From NCBI GenBank assembly GCA_027574665.1, contig CM050648.1, positions 50,143,200-50,207,199 on the forward strand: 64,000 bases of DNA, written 5' to 3'. Every line of letters begins with the position of its first letter. Position 1 is the first letter of the stretch. Positions 36,848 through 50,029 of this stretch are shown here, piece by piece. This DNA is from Rhynochetos jubatus (Eukaryota; Chordata; Aves; Eurypygiformes; Rhynochetidae). Below the pieces are notes generated by a model. It was not told where the DNA came from, did no database searches, and saw only the letters and a list, made by a program, of their open reading frames with translations. The position numbers and the translations under genes were made by a program.

Positions 36848-39800
36848 AATCAGTCCCAGAAACATGTAGCAAGACAGCAGAGAGCCTCACAGAATGTCTG
36901 GTAGGAGAAGGACTTTATTTTCCAGTCCCTGTGCTCTGGGGGATAAATTAGAAACAGACCACAGCTGAAGGATCCCTGAGCAGACACGGACTGTGCCAGC
37001 CTGGGAGCTGGGCGCAGGATAGCTGCTGTGCCCAAAGTAATTATCCTGGCAGGGCTGGGCTGACACGGCTAATAAATAAGAGATGTTTGAGCAAGCAGTT
37101 CTTTACAGCTTGCTTCATCTTCCTCGTCGCAGAGGAGTGAGTTGGACGGTACAGGCATGTCCTCAGTTGTTCTCACCACTCAGTCCTCCACCCTGGGGGA
37201 TTTTGCACCGGAGTCCTTAGAAACACTCACAGACACAGAGTGGAAAACATGACTTTCCATGGAAGTCCACTCATTCCGTGCCTCCCTAGGAAGTCCCAGA
37301 AGACTTCCAGGCTAACCAGCAAGCCTCCCTGCCTTCTTGCCACCCGCCTGCTGCTGCTAGAAAGATTTAAGAACAACCCAAGAAGAATCCTTAGCCTCAT
37401 CATGGGAAAGGCTTGCTGCCAGAGAGGAAGGAAACAGGAGCAGGTCTGAGAGAGAGTTTCAGAAGACAGGATTCAGAGAGGAGGTGCAGGATTCAGACAA
37501 GGAGCTGAACTTTCTGACCTTTCTCTGATTCTTGGATAGACACAACCTGGGGGAAAAAGTCTGGCACAGCAACGAGCTCTTGCATGTGATTTGCAGCATT
37601 ATGAGGGAAGGCTCCTCTCCATAAATAAGCCCCTCTTCTATGCAGATTAAACCGTACTGAAGAGTGTCTTCCTTGCATATTGCTCAGTCAGGCAGCATTT
37701 CAACAGAGCAGAAAAACATCCTCTTTTTTTTTTTTTCCCTTCATTCCCCTTCAAGAAGCAGCCTGAGTGTTTGAAAGTTCTGTGGTTTGGTTTGGAGTTC
37801 AGTCATCCCTACAGAGAACTTGTTCTGCCAATCTCTACATACATGTCAGCCTAAATAGCAACAGATGTACAGTACCTTAGATGTATAAAATTTTCATAAA
37901 ATATAACAAACACTGTTTTTCCACTTGGGATGAGTCATTAACCATATGCTCATGATACTGCTCTTTTCAGGGGAAGAGCTGAAGTCCTATGTTTGGGCTA
38001 GATAGAGTCCCATCCTGTGAGGTTTCTCAACAGCAAGGGCAAGACCCCTTGCACCCCGGTTCCCCTAAGGACCCCTGAGACCCCTGCACACAGAGAAGTC
38101 CCAGGTCCAGTGCTTACAGCTTCTCTATAGGAGGGATGTCTTCTCTGGCGTGTGCAATCCAGACTACTGCTGAGGGAAGGATAGCACCCCACTGCAGGTC
38201 TGCAGAAGCCTGCTGGCACAGGAGTGGGCACAGAGGTGACATCCTTCCAGGGGATGTCCAAGCAGGCACGGCCTCGTCGTGCTTGCCATGCTTCCAAAGG
38301 CAAGGAGGGTGTGCCTGAGGCGCGGCGCTGCTCGGAGGAGCTCCCCGGGGGAGCTGCAAAGCTGCACGCAGCAGCCCTCGGTGCAGGCAGCGGCGTTACA
38401 GACCCAGTCGTTTTGACCCTTCTTGCCTTCTATGAGCTGTAATTAATTGAAAGTACTCTATTTTTTTTTTTTACATGAGTTTGGAGATGGGCCTGATCCA
38501 CCTCCCACTGCAGCCAGCAGGAGGTTCCCCCACACACACCTCAGCAGGGGTGGGAACAGCCCTTTGCTGCTGCAAATACATCCTCTCCCTCCGAGTTTTT
38601 TTTTTGCTCACCGAACATTCCCTCCAGGTGAGCTGTATGTGCAAATAGGAGTTAATCCCTTGGCTAAAATATTATTTAAAGGAAAAACTTACTAAATGCT
38701 GCTCCACTGGGGTTTAAGGAGGTTGTATTTTAGCTCATCAGCAAAACCAGGCCTGAGCCTAGAAAAACAGCAAGCCGTGAATATAAACAGGAAAGTGATA
38801 GTTGAACTTTGCCATGTATTCCAATCCCTCACACACAAGCTGTGCAAATGTAGTCACTTCTTTTCCATTTTAACAGGAACTCCGAATTTCACTTCTATTC
38901 AGTACACTGGGAACATCGATCCCGTTTCCAGTGAGCTGTATGAGCAATACTGGCAGTGCTGGCTTCTCCTGGATTCTGTGGAAGTGTCCAGTCCCATGTC
39001 TTCTTGGTATTAGCCTTCACTTGCTCTTGGCATGGTCTAAGCAAATGGCCACTGGGAATTCAGTTGGGGAACAGCTCACAAACCTAGTTAGTGTTTTTGA
39101 ACAATGAGGAGCATTGCCATGTTCATCCTGTCTGAGCACAAGGTTTATTTTTGTGTCTAGGAGGAGTCAATAACCTGGAAGACGAAGATCTTTTCCCAAG
39201 CGTCCAGGTGTTGACCCAAGTGAGCTAGGGGAGGCAGGGAAGTGTTTAGGGCACAACAGCCAGGTCCATTAGGCAGCTGCTAAGATGGACAGTGGATGAA
39301 ACAGTGCGGCATAGGTAAAGAACGACCTCTCCTAGCAGTAAATGGTAGCTCTCCTGGTTGTGGGAAATCCCTCCTTGCCCAGCAAGTCAGCTGTAAAGCG
39401 GCTGGTGAGATATAGCCATGTATGGCCAGTGCAGGGAGACCCAGAGAGCTCTGCATCTATCATAATCTATGGTTTTTTCACCTCTTTCTTCACAGCCAGT
39501 GCACGGGTTATGATTAAATCACTGCTGCGTACTGGTGAAACCCTTTTGACATGAGGACAGTATCTCCCGACTCTACTGCATCATGCCTCCAGATCTGCTT
39601 TCCTTTATCAACTCTAGCCCTGTTGAATGCTGCAATCCACACCATGCTTTAGTATTAATGACCTCTTCTTCTTTATTTCAGTTATTATGAGCACTTAGCA
39701 CGCACTCATTGTCGTAGATTATGAGTTTGTTTTATGGGGATTACGCTGAGTAATTATCATTCCAAGTAAGAGAAATGAACTGTCATGCTCCCCCTCTTCC

Positions 39801-42800
39801 AGCAGTTTTTAATCTGACCAGACAGCGAAGAACCCAGGATTTCACAGTTTAAACAGATGGAAAGGCCTGGGCAAAGAGGTGTATCTTGCAGCGCCTTCTA
39901 AATGCGGCCAAGTTCGCGCTGAAGCATATTTCTGTCAGGGGCGTATTCCAGAGGTGTGAACCTGGAGTGCCCAGTGAGCATTTGGCTCCAGCTTCCAGCT
40001 AAGAATAGTTCGTACAGCAGATTGGAGGTAGCACGGCTATTCTTAAATATCCTGGCCTTTGGCTGTAGTGACCACAACCTTGAATTTCACCTACCTGTCG
40101 ACTGGGATACTGCGTGGAGAGCAGAGCACAAGCATAGTGTAAGGCTGGGGCAGCTCCTCCAGGTGTTCTTCCAGGAGCATTTTCGGGATTTAGTGGAGGC
40201 ACTGTCAGAAAGTACCAAAGAGGAGTAAGCAGTGGGGTGCAAGCAATTCTGTCGAGGGTCCTCGGGAAGAGTCAGAGGGCTTCCTTTCACCTGGGCTTTC
40301 GCACCAGAGCAGAGGCATGCTCTTCTCTGTTATCTTACACAGGAGCATGAAGCAGAGTTTTGGGAACAGGGGCAGGGCCAGAGCTGGTCGGGGATGTCTG
40401 AGTCTGGGTTTGGAGATTCAGGGAGTGGGAGCAGGGGCACAGTGACCTGCCAGTCTCAGTGTGAGTGCAGACCTCTGGGCAATGGTGTTGCAGCGACACA
40501 ACACTGGGTGCCATGAGGTGACAGAACAGCCCTCAGCATGGACAGGTGGGACATTGTGGTGATCATTAGCTGTTGTTCAAGCTCCAGGTGCGGTCTGAAG
40601 GTTCAAACAAGACCACTGCCAGTACAGACTTGGCTGGGCGGGACTGTGGCATCTCTCCTTTGCTCTGAGTTGTAAAATGATGCACACACCCTAGTTGAGC
40701 GGCGTTTTAACTAGGTCAGAGGAGGTAGCCGTGGGACTGAGTTGGAGAAGTTTTAGTAGTAAAAGCAAAATGAGGCTAATGATGGAGCTCATCGGTGTCC
40801 CAAATTCTTTCTCTGAATACTGTAAACCAGACTTTGCCAATAAATAGAGGCCATTTGAGGGAAGGGGGAGATTTTATTGTCCTCTTTCAATGCACCCTGG
40901 ACATTGCTGAGAGCAGGTTATGGGGAGGACTCCACCAGACAGTTCAGGAGTCACAGCAGTGCTGTACAGTAATCCTCTGCATGGAAAGTAGGGGTGAGCA
41001 GCTGCGCAAAGCCAAATCCATGGAAGGAAGAAGCAGCATAGAGGATTTTCTTGGTGAAGGACAGAGGTGCCACAGGTATAATATGTCTGCTTGGACATAA
41101 GGTCTCCTCTCCCACAAGCAAGTGTTCCATGCTGTGGTACTTATCCCTACTTCTGCTGTAATAATGAGCCTCACACTCCTCTTGACACACTGTCCAGGCC
41201 AGCGAGGTCCTGGTGTGAGGTCCGTGCCACACATTCTGCATGGAGAGAAAGAAGGGCATACAGAGGCAGAGCCATCCAACCCTTCCTGGAGCAGTCAGCC
41301 TCTTTTGAGTTCGAGATGACATTCAGGATGTGGAAAGAGGGACTATGCTCGGGAGACTGGCAAAAATAGATCGCAGTTTGACTAGGAGATCACACATAAA
41401 TATATGTGGGCTGTGCCCAGGCTGTCCCACAAGAGAAGAATTTGGCATGTGTTGAAGATGGGCCAACACACAGGTATTGGATGGTTTCCAGACATTATTG
41501 TTTCTGTAAGCAACACCAACAGAAAGATATTGGATCCCCAGCAGTTGTCATACAAAATCATTCTCAATCCATTTCATCCTCACGAGTACTGTTGCCCTCC
41601 ACCTCACCTTCACAAGAGATGGTGATAGGAAGATCATGACTAACTGGGGAGAGTTTGTGACTCAAGCTGAGTTTTAGGAAAAGAGATGTGTTGGATCAAC
41701 ATAACCGTGCCAAAATGGCTTATAAACAGCTCTGCCCAGAGCGCTGAATGTTAGAAACGTGTGACTGAGAACTTCACTGATGTTGGAGCAGTGGCAAACA
41801 CTGTGCGGGAGGAAGGGTACAGTGTGTGAGGAGGCTGAAGGAAAGGGAAAAGAGGTGGCTGGGCTGGTTTGTGAGTCCCTGCTACCCTGTGCCCGGCGTC
41901 TGCTTAAATTCAAACCAGGCACAAGGAGCACAGCTCTCCGTGAGAGCTGTTGTCCAAGCTGCTGCACAGAAAGGAAACCTGAGCTGGAGCGGGGTCTGGT
42001 CTGGGCGCTTTGAAGTGATTTCTTTCAGTAAGGAAATAATTTCCTTTGTCTGTACATGTTCAGGAAAACTGCCTCTTTGGAGACTGGTTCTCAGGACATT
42101 TGGATCATAATTGTTTTGTCCAGAAAAGCTCCGTGACTGGAAATGAAAAAAAAATAAATTATAAATTGTAGGGGAAAAAAAGCTTGTGAATATATATTGC
42201 ATCCATATGCGGAGGGAGAAAAAAAAGGAACCAAGGCTCAGTTAAAACAACAGTCGAGATCTCGTTCAGCTCTCGACGACACTGAGGTTGCCCTGCTGAA
42301 AACACCGGGATGAGCTCCAACTGAAGAAACACAGGGGGGTGCTGTGGGCACCCCTCTCCCTGGTAGACATGGGCACCTTTGTATGGTGCAGTGCCATTCA
42401 GGGTTTCAAAATAACATGTATTTTTTGCAACGCCTCTGAGACACGAGGCGATCAGAAAGGGGCAGCAGAGATAGACACAGGACAAGCATTTAGGGGTGTT
42501 TTGCTGGGAGAGAGAGGAGAAGGGACACCTCATCATGTACATAGGGAGGCAGCAGGCGCTGCCGGGGCTCAGGTTTCTTTCTTTTCCAGCTGTTTCAACA
42601 AGCACTCTCATGTTCCCTGCGAGTGAAGGGTGGGAAGCGTTTCCCCCCTCTTCCTCCATCCCTGTGCCCCGCTCCCCATGCACAGGGCAATGAGCAGCAG
42701 GCCTGTGAAACAGCCACGCCCGGGCTGCCGATGCCCTCTTCCTTCTGGCAGTCCAACACGGACCCCTTACACGTCTTACCCCTTACTTCTACTGAAGTCG

Positions 42801-42924
42801 GTGCAAGTGTTATGTCTGGGGGATTAGCTGTGCCCCTGGGCAATTCCTAATATTTTCTTTCCTCACATTCTTCACACTGGAAGATTTAACAGTCACAGAA
42901 CGCCGGTGTCCAAGAGACCGTTCC

Positions 42925-43145
42925 ACTTCCAGAGCAGGATCTCTCCCTCCAGTACACTTGCCAGCACACTGTCCAGTCCAATTTCAAGTGAGTCAAATGT
43001 TGGTGTTTCCATCGCTTGCCTGGAAGACAATTCCATTGCTCAAGCAGTCCAAGCCATTAGGAACATTTTCCTGATATTCAGCCTAAATATTCTCTTTCTC
43101 AAATTCATCCCATTGCTCCAGGGATTCATGTTACTGGAGATGGGA
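42925..43145 (-). repeat. CR1 LINE fragment, ancient, minus orientation
   Basis: On the plus strand the order tggtgtttccatcgcttgcc, tggaagacaattccattgct, aagccattaggaacattttc, ctgatattcagcctaaatat and caaattcatcccattgctcc is the reverse complement of the CR1 3' region that reads 'isolated by line of sequence: caggctaaatatcaggaaaa...' in sense. Such blocks sit a few hundred bases upstream of the CR1 end. No coding capacity remains. Confidence 0.75.
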
Positions 43146-43204
43146 TCATATTAAAATCTCTTGCTGTGCCTTTCCCTGGACAAATTCACTTAGTACTTAC
43201 ACAG

Positions 43205-43225
43205 AGGAAAGAAGGAAGGAAGGAA
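43205..43225 (+). repeat. Short GGAA-type microsatellite
   Basis: The stretch gaggaaagaaggaaggaagg holds four to five GGAA/GAAA units directly after the CR1 fossil. It is low-complexity and short. GGAA repeats can bind ETS factors, but this one is too short to suggest that. Confidence 0.6.
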
Positions 43226-44775
43226 GTTGCTCATTGTATTATCCTGGAAGCAGAAGAATGTTTTTAGAGATGTCACTTCATTTAAAAAAAAAAAAAGCAT
43301 CCTCAAAGGTACTTGTTTGTAACATTGGCACATGAAGCCCACTGTTTATGTACGAGGCAGGCACATCATTTGTAACAATAATAGGATTTTCTTCCCATCC
43401 CACTAAAACCATGTAACTATATTTTAGAAAGATTGCATCTAACAAAGTTATTTGTTTTTTGTCTTAATGCAGTCTTTAGCCTCAACTGCTAGTGCTGAGC
43501 TAAACACAACCAGGTGACAACTATGGGGACAATTTTAGTCCTATTCAGTAAAGCAGAGAGACACATACTTAAATTTAAGTCTGAGCTTAACTGAATCCAG
43601 TTTTTTGTGCATTGGACACTTGTCAAATTTAAAATGGCCAAAACCACCAACCCACTTCATGCAGGTCACTGAACAACACTGCGGAGATGGGGGTTTTGTT
43701 CTCCATGGCTGCCCTCCAGCCCGTGCTGAACAGTTACATTTCAACCAGTCGCAAGCACTCAGACTAACCATCCCATGTATGGGTGAAATAATGGAAAAAC
43801 TGAAATCAGCTGCCTCCTGCCCTAATCTCTCTGAAACGTCCTTTGGCGTATGATTCCTAACGTGTGTGGTTTAGTTTTCAGTTGACTGGTTCACTGTCAT
43901 TCAAAAATGTCAGTCTTCTACTCCAAGAAAACAACACATATTCACTAGTTAATGGAAATCTGAGGCATTTATGCCTCTTAAATGAATTATGGAGGTTGTG
44001 AACTCTGCTTACTTCAGTCTTCTCTTCAATTACTAAAACTATTTATATTTTTTTCCCTTTCTGGTTCTTCTGCCTTTGAAGAATAAATTAGAAGTAACTG
44101 ATCAGATTATTTCTTCCCTTTAGGGAAACAAGTGCGATAGGGGTTCAGACATCTTTATTCTCAGATATTACCAGCATTATCTACTGGAGAAAACAGGTTT
44201 CTGCAGGACCCATGCCCAAACCTGCTGGTTCCTTAGCGAATTATGCAGAAAAACAGGATGCCAAAGCTGTTGGGTGCAGAAGGCATTTATGTGTCTCTGC
44301 CTCAGTCCTAGACTCTGCATCTTTTGGCTGCACTGAAATCTCACTCCCAAAAATTCTTCCTTTTGGGGGAGTCCTTTCTGTGTAGAGAAACACGGCTGGG
44401 TGTATGCACACCAGTGTGTCTCAAAAACTAGTGCACATTTATCTCTTTCATGTGAAAGAAAACTCGGAAAACAGGTGCTGACTCAAAGGATCACCAAATT
44501 GATTAGCGTTTGTACTGCATGCTGCTAATAAATGCAAAAAAACAGCCTAAATAGGAAGTGTTAGATAGCTGTGCTGTTTGCAATCATGGCAGCCCAACGT
44601 TTGAACCCTTTGGGCTGTAATACTGCCTTTGAACTGTAATCGGGGAACATCAACCCTGCCCTGATTTGCTGAGGTCAACAGCCTTCTTCAGATCCCACTT
44701 TGAACTCCCTGTCTAGCCTAATACCTCCAGGAGAGGAAGGAGAGAGGACAGAGTGTTAAGGCTAAAGCAGGAGGG

Positions 44776-45322
44776 TTGTTATTATTATTATTATTGTAAT
44801 TATTATTGCTTTAGTTGCAGTGTTTAAAAAGCATACCTGATGAATAACGCCAGCCTGTTGCCTGCCACTTAGCATCAGCAGATCTCCAAATGATTCACAA
44901 AAATGACATCATTATCCTCATTTTACTAGGGCTCTGGGACTTTCAAAACGAAATAAGGTGCTTGTGTGCCATTCAGGGAAAGCATAGGGAGATGTATGCT
45001 TTTGGGACAGTATTTGTACTGCTGTGTTTTCTATGCATGTCCACTGGTCATGTCCTTGCTGTGAAGGTTTGACCTCCAGATGTCCAGAAGTTTTTGACAA
45101 AAGTCCAGTGTCTTTTTCTTTTTTTTCTCCCTGCCCAGGCAAACTTTCCAGTTGGAAACTGATGCCACAGCCAGGGAAAGCTAAACATATGGAAGTTTCA
45201 CATTTTGCAGACAGGAAACACTCGGGGGACTAAAGGTCATTCACCAGGCTGGGGCGAAAGCCAGGGTTACAACCCACATTTCCTGACCTCTGAGGCAGCG
45301 CTAAACCCACTAAACCCCCTTG
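44776..45322 (-). repeat. MIR/CORE-like tRNA-SINE fossil, minus orientation, possibly two pieces
   Basis: Read from the right on the minus strand, the head at 45322-45250 has tRNA promoter blocks: an A-box-like ggtttagtgggtttagcgct and a B-box-like gtgggttgtaaccc. A MIR-like middle follows (gtttcctgtctgcaaaatgt near 45188-45217). A second tail block at 44945-44850 reads gtaaaatgaggataatgatg and then gaatcatttggagatctgct. The element ends in an ATT-type microsatellite (44780-44795), as such SINEs do. The middle segment 44945-45165 does not fit one continuous copy, so there is either an insertion or two neighbouring SINEs. The two open frames crossing the element are not genes. Confidence 0.65.
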
Positions 45323-46439
45323 TCCTTCCCTACGCGCATTATATTTCCTCTACTCTTCCCATGGCTTTCAAGGGGACCTAAAGCCCTGCGGACACGGTTT
45401 CCACAGTGTATGCTCAGCTGGCTGCCTGGTCGGTCCTCTGAAGCCTCAGGCGTTGCTTTAGTAGAAATATGTAGCAATAATAACGCCGCTGCCTACTCCT
45501 GTGCATCTTAATACTGTCACCACGCTGCTTTGTCAGCTGTCTGGAGCTGCTGGCGAGCCCCAGCCCAAGCACCCTTGCTGGCCTCCCTCCCTGCCAGCGG
45601 ATGTTTGCTGCGTCCAGGTGCCTGTGTGGCCCTGTCCTTCGCTTGTGGGTCAGCACATTGCGGAGCAGGGCTGGGATCGCTGGCATGTTGTTGCTGAACT
45701 GTCTGTGCTGGTTTCAGTCCTTCCCAAATGGCTCAGTGTTTGTACAGGCTGGCGTGGGGGGTTCGGGAGATGCCCTGGGCTGCTACGGCTTATTTGAGCA
45801 GATTTCCTTCCGACCCTCCACACTTCTCCTAACCTACAGACAAATACTGCTCTTACTTTGGTAGTAAAGCTCATTGTTTTGGGCTGGGACCTCTTTCATA
45901 GGATCTTCCACAGGCAGTCAGTCTCTCTCGGTTATCTTGGATTCATAGGGGGTTCTCTGGGCTGTATCCAGCAAGGCTAGTCTCCTTGAGAGGGTCCCCT
46001 GCCACCAGAAAGCACGTGGCAAAGGGATGGAGGAGGAGGCTGAGCTGTTCCGTTTGGAAACATGAAGGTTGCAAGTTTTGTTTAGACCATAAGAACGTCC
46101 CTCCGTGTTGGTCTGCATAAACTGGAGGGCAGTTCACCCAAGGGACAGGACATGTCCCTTATGTTGACTGATCTCCCGCATATTTTCACCTAGGACTTTG
46201 CATTTCTCATAGTATATTGCTTTGGAGGTTAAGTTTACAGTAAGAGGGCACGAGGCTGATTTCAGAACACCGTGGTAGGCCCAGGGAATTTGTTTATATT
46301 CTGTATATCATCTTCACTTGAAGCCGTACAAAAAGGTGCACAACAGAAAATGGAGCATGCACATACATGCGCGTACATTTGTGTTTGTGGTGTTCCATGA
46401 AAATGCCAAGTGATGAAACCTCTTTTTCACTTTTCCTCC

Positions 46440-46715
46440 CCTCTGGACTGATTTATTAATAATTTGTGTTCCATTACAAAAAACGGGCTTTTATGTGAAT
46501 TGTACTGTGCCCTGAAATTGTTTTAGTGGCAGATCATAATTTACTATTGGGGTTTCAGGAGTCAGTGAGGAGCACAATGTCATCTCCATATTCATATTTC
46601 AGATCTGTCACAGCACCCGGATTGTTCGTGTAATCAGATGGATTTCCATTCGAGTCCTTGAGAGACGAGAAAACTGGCCATCACAGAGAGATCCTTGGCA
46701 ATTAAAATGAATAAG
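46440..46715. promoter_or_regulatory. AT-rich candidate conserved non-coding element
   Basis: The motifs gatttattaataatttgtg, cgggcttttatgtgaattg, gatcataatttactattggg and ggcaattaaaatgaataag lie in unique sequence with few repeats. The cluster of homeodomain/CDX-like cores resembles a developmental enhancer. Conservation is untested. Confidence 0.3.
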
Positions 46716-46875
46716 AGCTGCCACTCTCAGTGGATGTCTTCTGGGTTACCATGGGGGACAGAGATTGGTATGAGGTTTAATCAGGCACTAACAGCACCTT
46801 GCTGGGAACTTCATGGCTGATAAAGGCAGCAGCATCAGACCAAGTAGCTCCTCTCTTTTTAAAGGGAACGCAGCC

Positions 46876-46896
46876 TTTTTTTTTTTTTTTTTTTTT
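46876..46896 (+). repeat. T21 homopolymer
   Basis: This is a pure T run followed by aatataataaatcc. No retroelement body was recognised on either side; it could be the A tail of a decayed minus-strand element or a simple tract. Confidence 0.85.
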
Positions 46897-47399
46897 AATA
46901 TAATAAATCCCGTGAAGTTTTGTAGTGTTTGATAGCAGAGAAGAGTAACAGGGTTTGGGGTTACTTCTCTTCTCCACAAATGAATCACCCCTCTTTGTCC
47001 ATTAAAATGAAGTGAAACATGCATGCTAGGTGTGTAGTACATTAAGCATTTGCAGGGTGGTTTTTTAATTGCTTATATTTTGCTTGTGCTGTGGCTACTA
47101 ATGTGATATTTGGGTTTTTTTTTTTTAATTAATTTTGCTGTGACTCTGTGGCTATTGAAGGGTGACAGATTGGCAGCCCAGAGTTGGAAATCCTTTACTT
47201 ATCCCCAGAACAATTACAACGCAGGCAGCAGCAATGAAAGCATCCCCAGCCGGCATGGAAGGCCCAGAACAAGGATGAAGGTAAGCCTTCCCAGGCTCTC
47301 TGATGAGACTGCTATTAAAGATACCAATTAGTGCCAGACTGTATTTTGTGATGGAGGAGGCACCGTTCCACTAGGGCAGGACTGTAACTGCGGCACCTT

Positions 47400-47640
47400 T
47401 ACTCCTCGGCTGGCTACAACTTTCAGTCCTTAACGAAGCGGCCGGAATTAACACCCGCAATTGTTCTGGCCTGATCTAGTCCGGCGCTAAGCCTCAGGCG
47501 AGCTGCGCATACCCTCCATGCCGTGCCGTGCCAAGGAGGGCCGTGCAAACCAGCAGCACGCAAAGAGACGCGGGGGTCGAGTTGTTGCTTCCACAAGGAT
47601 CATCCACAGAGCCCGTCTTCTGACCCTGCTGGTCACCCGC
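47400..47640. promoter_or_regulatory. CpG-dense pocket
   Basis: About 18 CpGs lie in about 240 bp, including AACGAAGCGGCCGG, GTCCGGCGC, a short CCGTG repeat (ccgtgccgtgcc) and GACGCGGGGGTCGAG. It is bordered by CpG-poor AT-rich sequence. It may be a small regulatory island or a GC-rich remnant. No transcript start can be shown. Confidence 0.3.
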
Positions 47641-48224
47641 TCTTTGTTTAATGCGGTTTGCTGTGAAAGGAATAAAAGAGAAGAGAAATTGTCTCTTGGT
47701 GTGTTTTGCCCCCAAAATACGAGCGCCCAAAATTCCAGTGCATCACCAGAATCATTTGTACGCTGGAACACAGAAATAGTAAGTCTTTTTCTTGTAAGGC
47801 TGAAGAGCCACCGCTTCATGTATACATTTACAGTTCGGTGGCGTGAAGTGGGTAGTGGAGTGGGTTGTTTAAGGGACAGTTTGCAGTGCTCAGAGCACGC
47901 CTGTGTGCGAGGGTTTTCCTTCAAGAAGACTTGACGGTGACTGTACTGCATCTTAACTGTCAAGCTATTTTTTCCTTGCTAGGTTTCATTTGTGTTTTTC
48001 TTCACCTTTTGGAGACCCCTTACCTCTCCCCTCTTAAATCTACGCTCACCACAGAGCAGACATAATCCCAGATTTTCAGTAAATCAACACTATATGCTCC
48101 CTACTGACTAAGAGAATTTGATACTGACAGATTGTTACACCTAAAAGAAAAATACTGCCATAGTTTCTTTAACATGCTTTGCCTGCAACGCCGAGCAAGG
48201 ACGGATGTGTGATATCCATTATGA

Positions 48225-48450
48225 ATGTAACAATACAGGTAGCCTACCAAAATACAATTATTTTTAATTTATATTTCATGACGGAGAGCATGGGTGCAGT
48301 CATGAATCACTGTGCTCCTCTTTTAGCTCAGTAAAACCACACTGTCCGTAATATTGCAGCCACACAATTAACTCCTTTCATCAGCAGCACTGCAGATTTT
48401 AGTCTTGCGCAAAGCCATTGTTTAATCTACACATGTATAGAAACCACCCT
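48225..48450. promoter_or_regulatory. AT-rich candidate conserved non-coding element
   Basis: The motifs caattatttttaatttatat, catgacggagagcatggg, cacacaattaactcctttc and ccattgtttaatctacac sit in sequence without a repeat signature and directly precede a SINE tail. The texture is enhancer-like only. Confidence 0.25.
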
Positions 48451-48455
48451 GTAGA

Positions 48456-48572
48456 ATAGCAACACTTTGCATTTATATGACACCCGACATCTGAGTATCA
48501 CTACGTGCTGGACAGATGTGTAATTAATTTTGCCTTTCAACCTCTCTGTTTGGTAGGTAAATTCTAGACTGG
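48456..48572 (-). repeat. MIR/L2-type tail fossil, minus orientation
   Basis: The plus strand reads gcaacactttgcatttatat, gacacccgacatctgagtat, cactacgtgctggacagatg, then ttttgcctttcaacctctct and ggtaggtaaattct. Reversed, this is the CORE-SINE/L2 tail that contains the 'aaagcgctttgagatcct.. gaaagg..ctatataaat' kind of block. It shares this block with the SINEs at 3.8 and 44.9 kb. Confidence 0.55.
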
Positions 48573-50029
48573 GAACGAAGTTATATTCAATCCTAGGACG
48601 TGATGCTGAGCATCAGCAATGTCTGCATGCTGTATAATTCTCCCATGTACTCAATGAAGGGATTAAATGCATTCCCCCTCCTCACCCTCAATTTTCCTAG
48701 ATCCCTTAAAGGGCTACTACTGCCTACATAATCTTCATCCCTGAACTAAAATCCTTTGGATCCTCTGGGGCCCTTATTAACTGAATGTTTGTTATGCTCT
48801 GCCTTGAAATGGTCTTCGGTCTCCTTATTGTTTTGCACAGACCATGCCTTGATTTCTGAGCAAATCCTTCCCTTTCATCTGCCCTTTATTAGCCCAGATG
48901 GACAGAAGTGCGGGGAACTCTCCTTTTAGCAGTAATATCTCCATTCAATGAGCTGCATAAAGATACCATATGTAAAAAGAGATGTTTGGGTCTGATGAAC
49001 TCCATCCTGCCCAGAACCACCACAGGGCAACTTCCTCCAGCCTGCTCCCCTCTAAGGAGCAAAGGTATCAGCCTGGCAAGCCTAGGCTGTTCCTGAAAAC
49101 CTCGGAGCAGCGTTTCAACTCCGGGCAGATTCTTCCTCCTTTGCAGTGCAGAGATCTTCATAATGCTGCCTAGTTATTCAATCACCTGAGCTTTACCCTG
49201 GCAATAAACATGGACATAGGAGCGACAGAGAGGAATAGATGGTTGGAGGCTGTCCTTGACAGCAATGGCTAAATTCCTATCTGCGCTGGAGGGAGACAAG
49301 TAGTGAAACATGAAGGAAACAAAGTGCTAAAATAAGAAAGGAATCAAATTGTCCTCCTTCTCCCCATTTCTCTTGAGCCACAGGAAGAACTGATCTAGGG
49401 GGGAGCTGGCTTTGAGTGACCAGCCCCATGTGCAAGGAAGGTTGGGCACTGGCAAGTCCAAAGGAGACGCAAAGACTCTACCCTGTCACAGGTTCACCCA
49501 CTGGAGCAATGTACTGATCCTCCCAGAAGGAAGAGGAACTACCCATGGTGGAGAAAATGCGTCTCTGGATCCCAGGACAGATCTGGTAACAACTGTGGCA
49601 TAGCCCAGGGCTCAGCTAGGTTGGAGAGGGTCTGCTCCTTTCCAAATACCTGCAAGACTGAGCATCCAAACACTGGGACTTACCACTGGGAAAAAAGAAA
49701 TTAATCACAAAGAGCTGTATTTCAAAAGAGAACACAAGAATACTGGAATAGAAGGCAAACGTTTTATCTGTCCAGTTGGTGAGAGATTACACAGAGAAAT
49801 TTATAGGTGTTAAATTGGACACCAGAGAGCTTCCATATTGTTCTGTGAATGAATGTGTTGCAGAAGTAGTAATATTAAATGCAACAGAGGCAAAGTAGTG
49901 TTAAAAACCCCACATGTTCTATTCTTTGTGCCATGATTAGCTGGGATGACAGGCAAATTACAGCTGAAAAGAAGGATTTTCTACAGTTTGGGTAGGATTC
50001 ACTTTAAATTTACCCATCAGCCAGTAATG

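Larger units (their letters stand above)
32096..44775. other. Gene-free interval with scattered old repeats
   Basis: I see no exon or RNA gene. Open frames reach 174 codons (minus strand, 42159-42683), but their products have no recognisable motif. Two CR1-derived pieces (36.7 and 42.9 kb), purine-rich low-complexity sequence (about 32860-33000 and 33190-33420) and one AT-rich candidate element near 34.1 kb are the only structured items. Confidence 0.5.

Noticed and set aside
39956-40228. Possible endonuclease-like peptide (GCSDHNLEF) suggesting a LINE fragment
   Set aside because: The SDH-like match is only a few residues long and no other endonuclease or RT motif lies nearby.
42159-42683. 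174-codon minus-strand open frame
   Set aside because: The product has no recognisable motif, ends in low-complexity A-rich sequence, and overlaps several open frames on the other strand.
45245-45322. Functional tRNA gene on the minus strand
   Set aside because: A- and B-box-like blocks exist, but no cloverleaf can be drawn and MIR-like sequence follows, so it is a SINE head.
46085-46130. Possible reversed CR1 tail (ccataagaacgtccctccgt)
   Set aside because: Only about 30 bases resemble the CR1 end and the expected next block is missing.
47487-47963. 158-codon minus-strand open frame and 138-codon plus-strand frame
   Set aside because: These are mutual shadows across a CpG-rich patch; stop codons are rarer there because of base composition.
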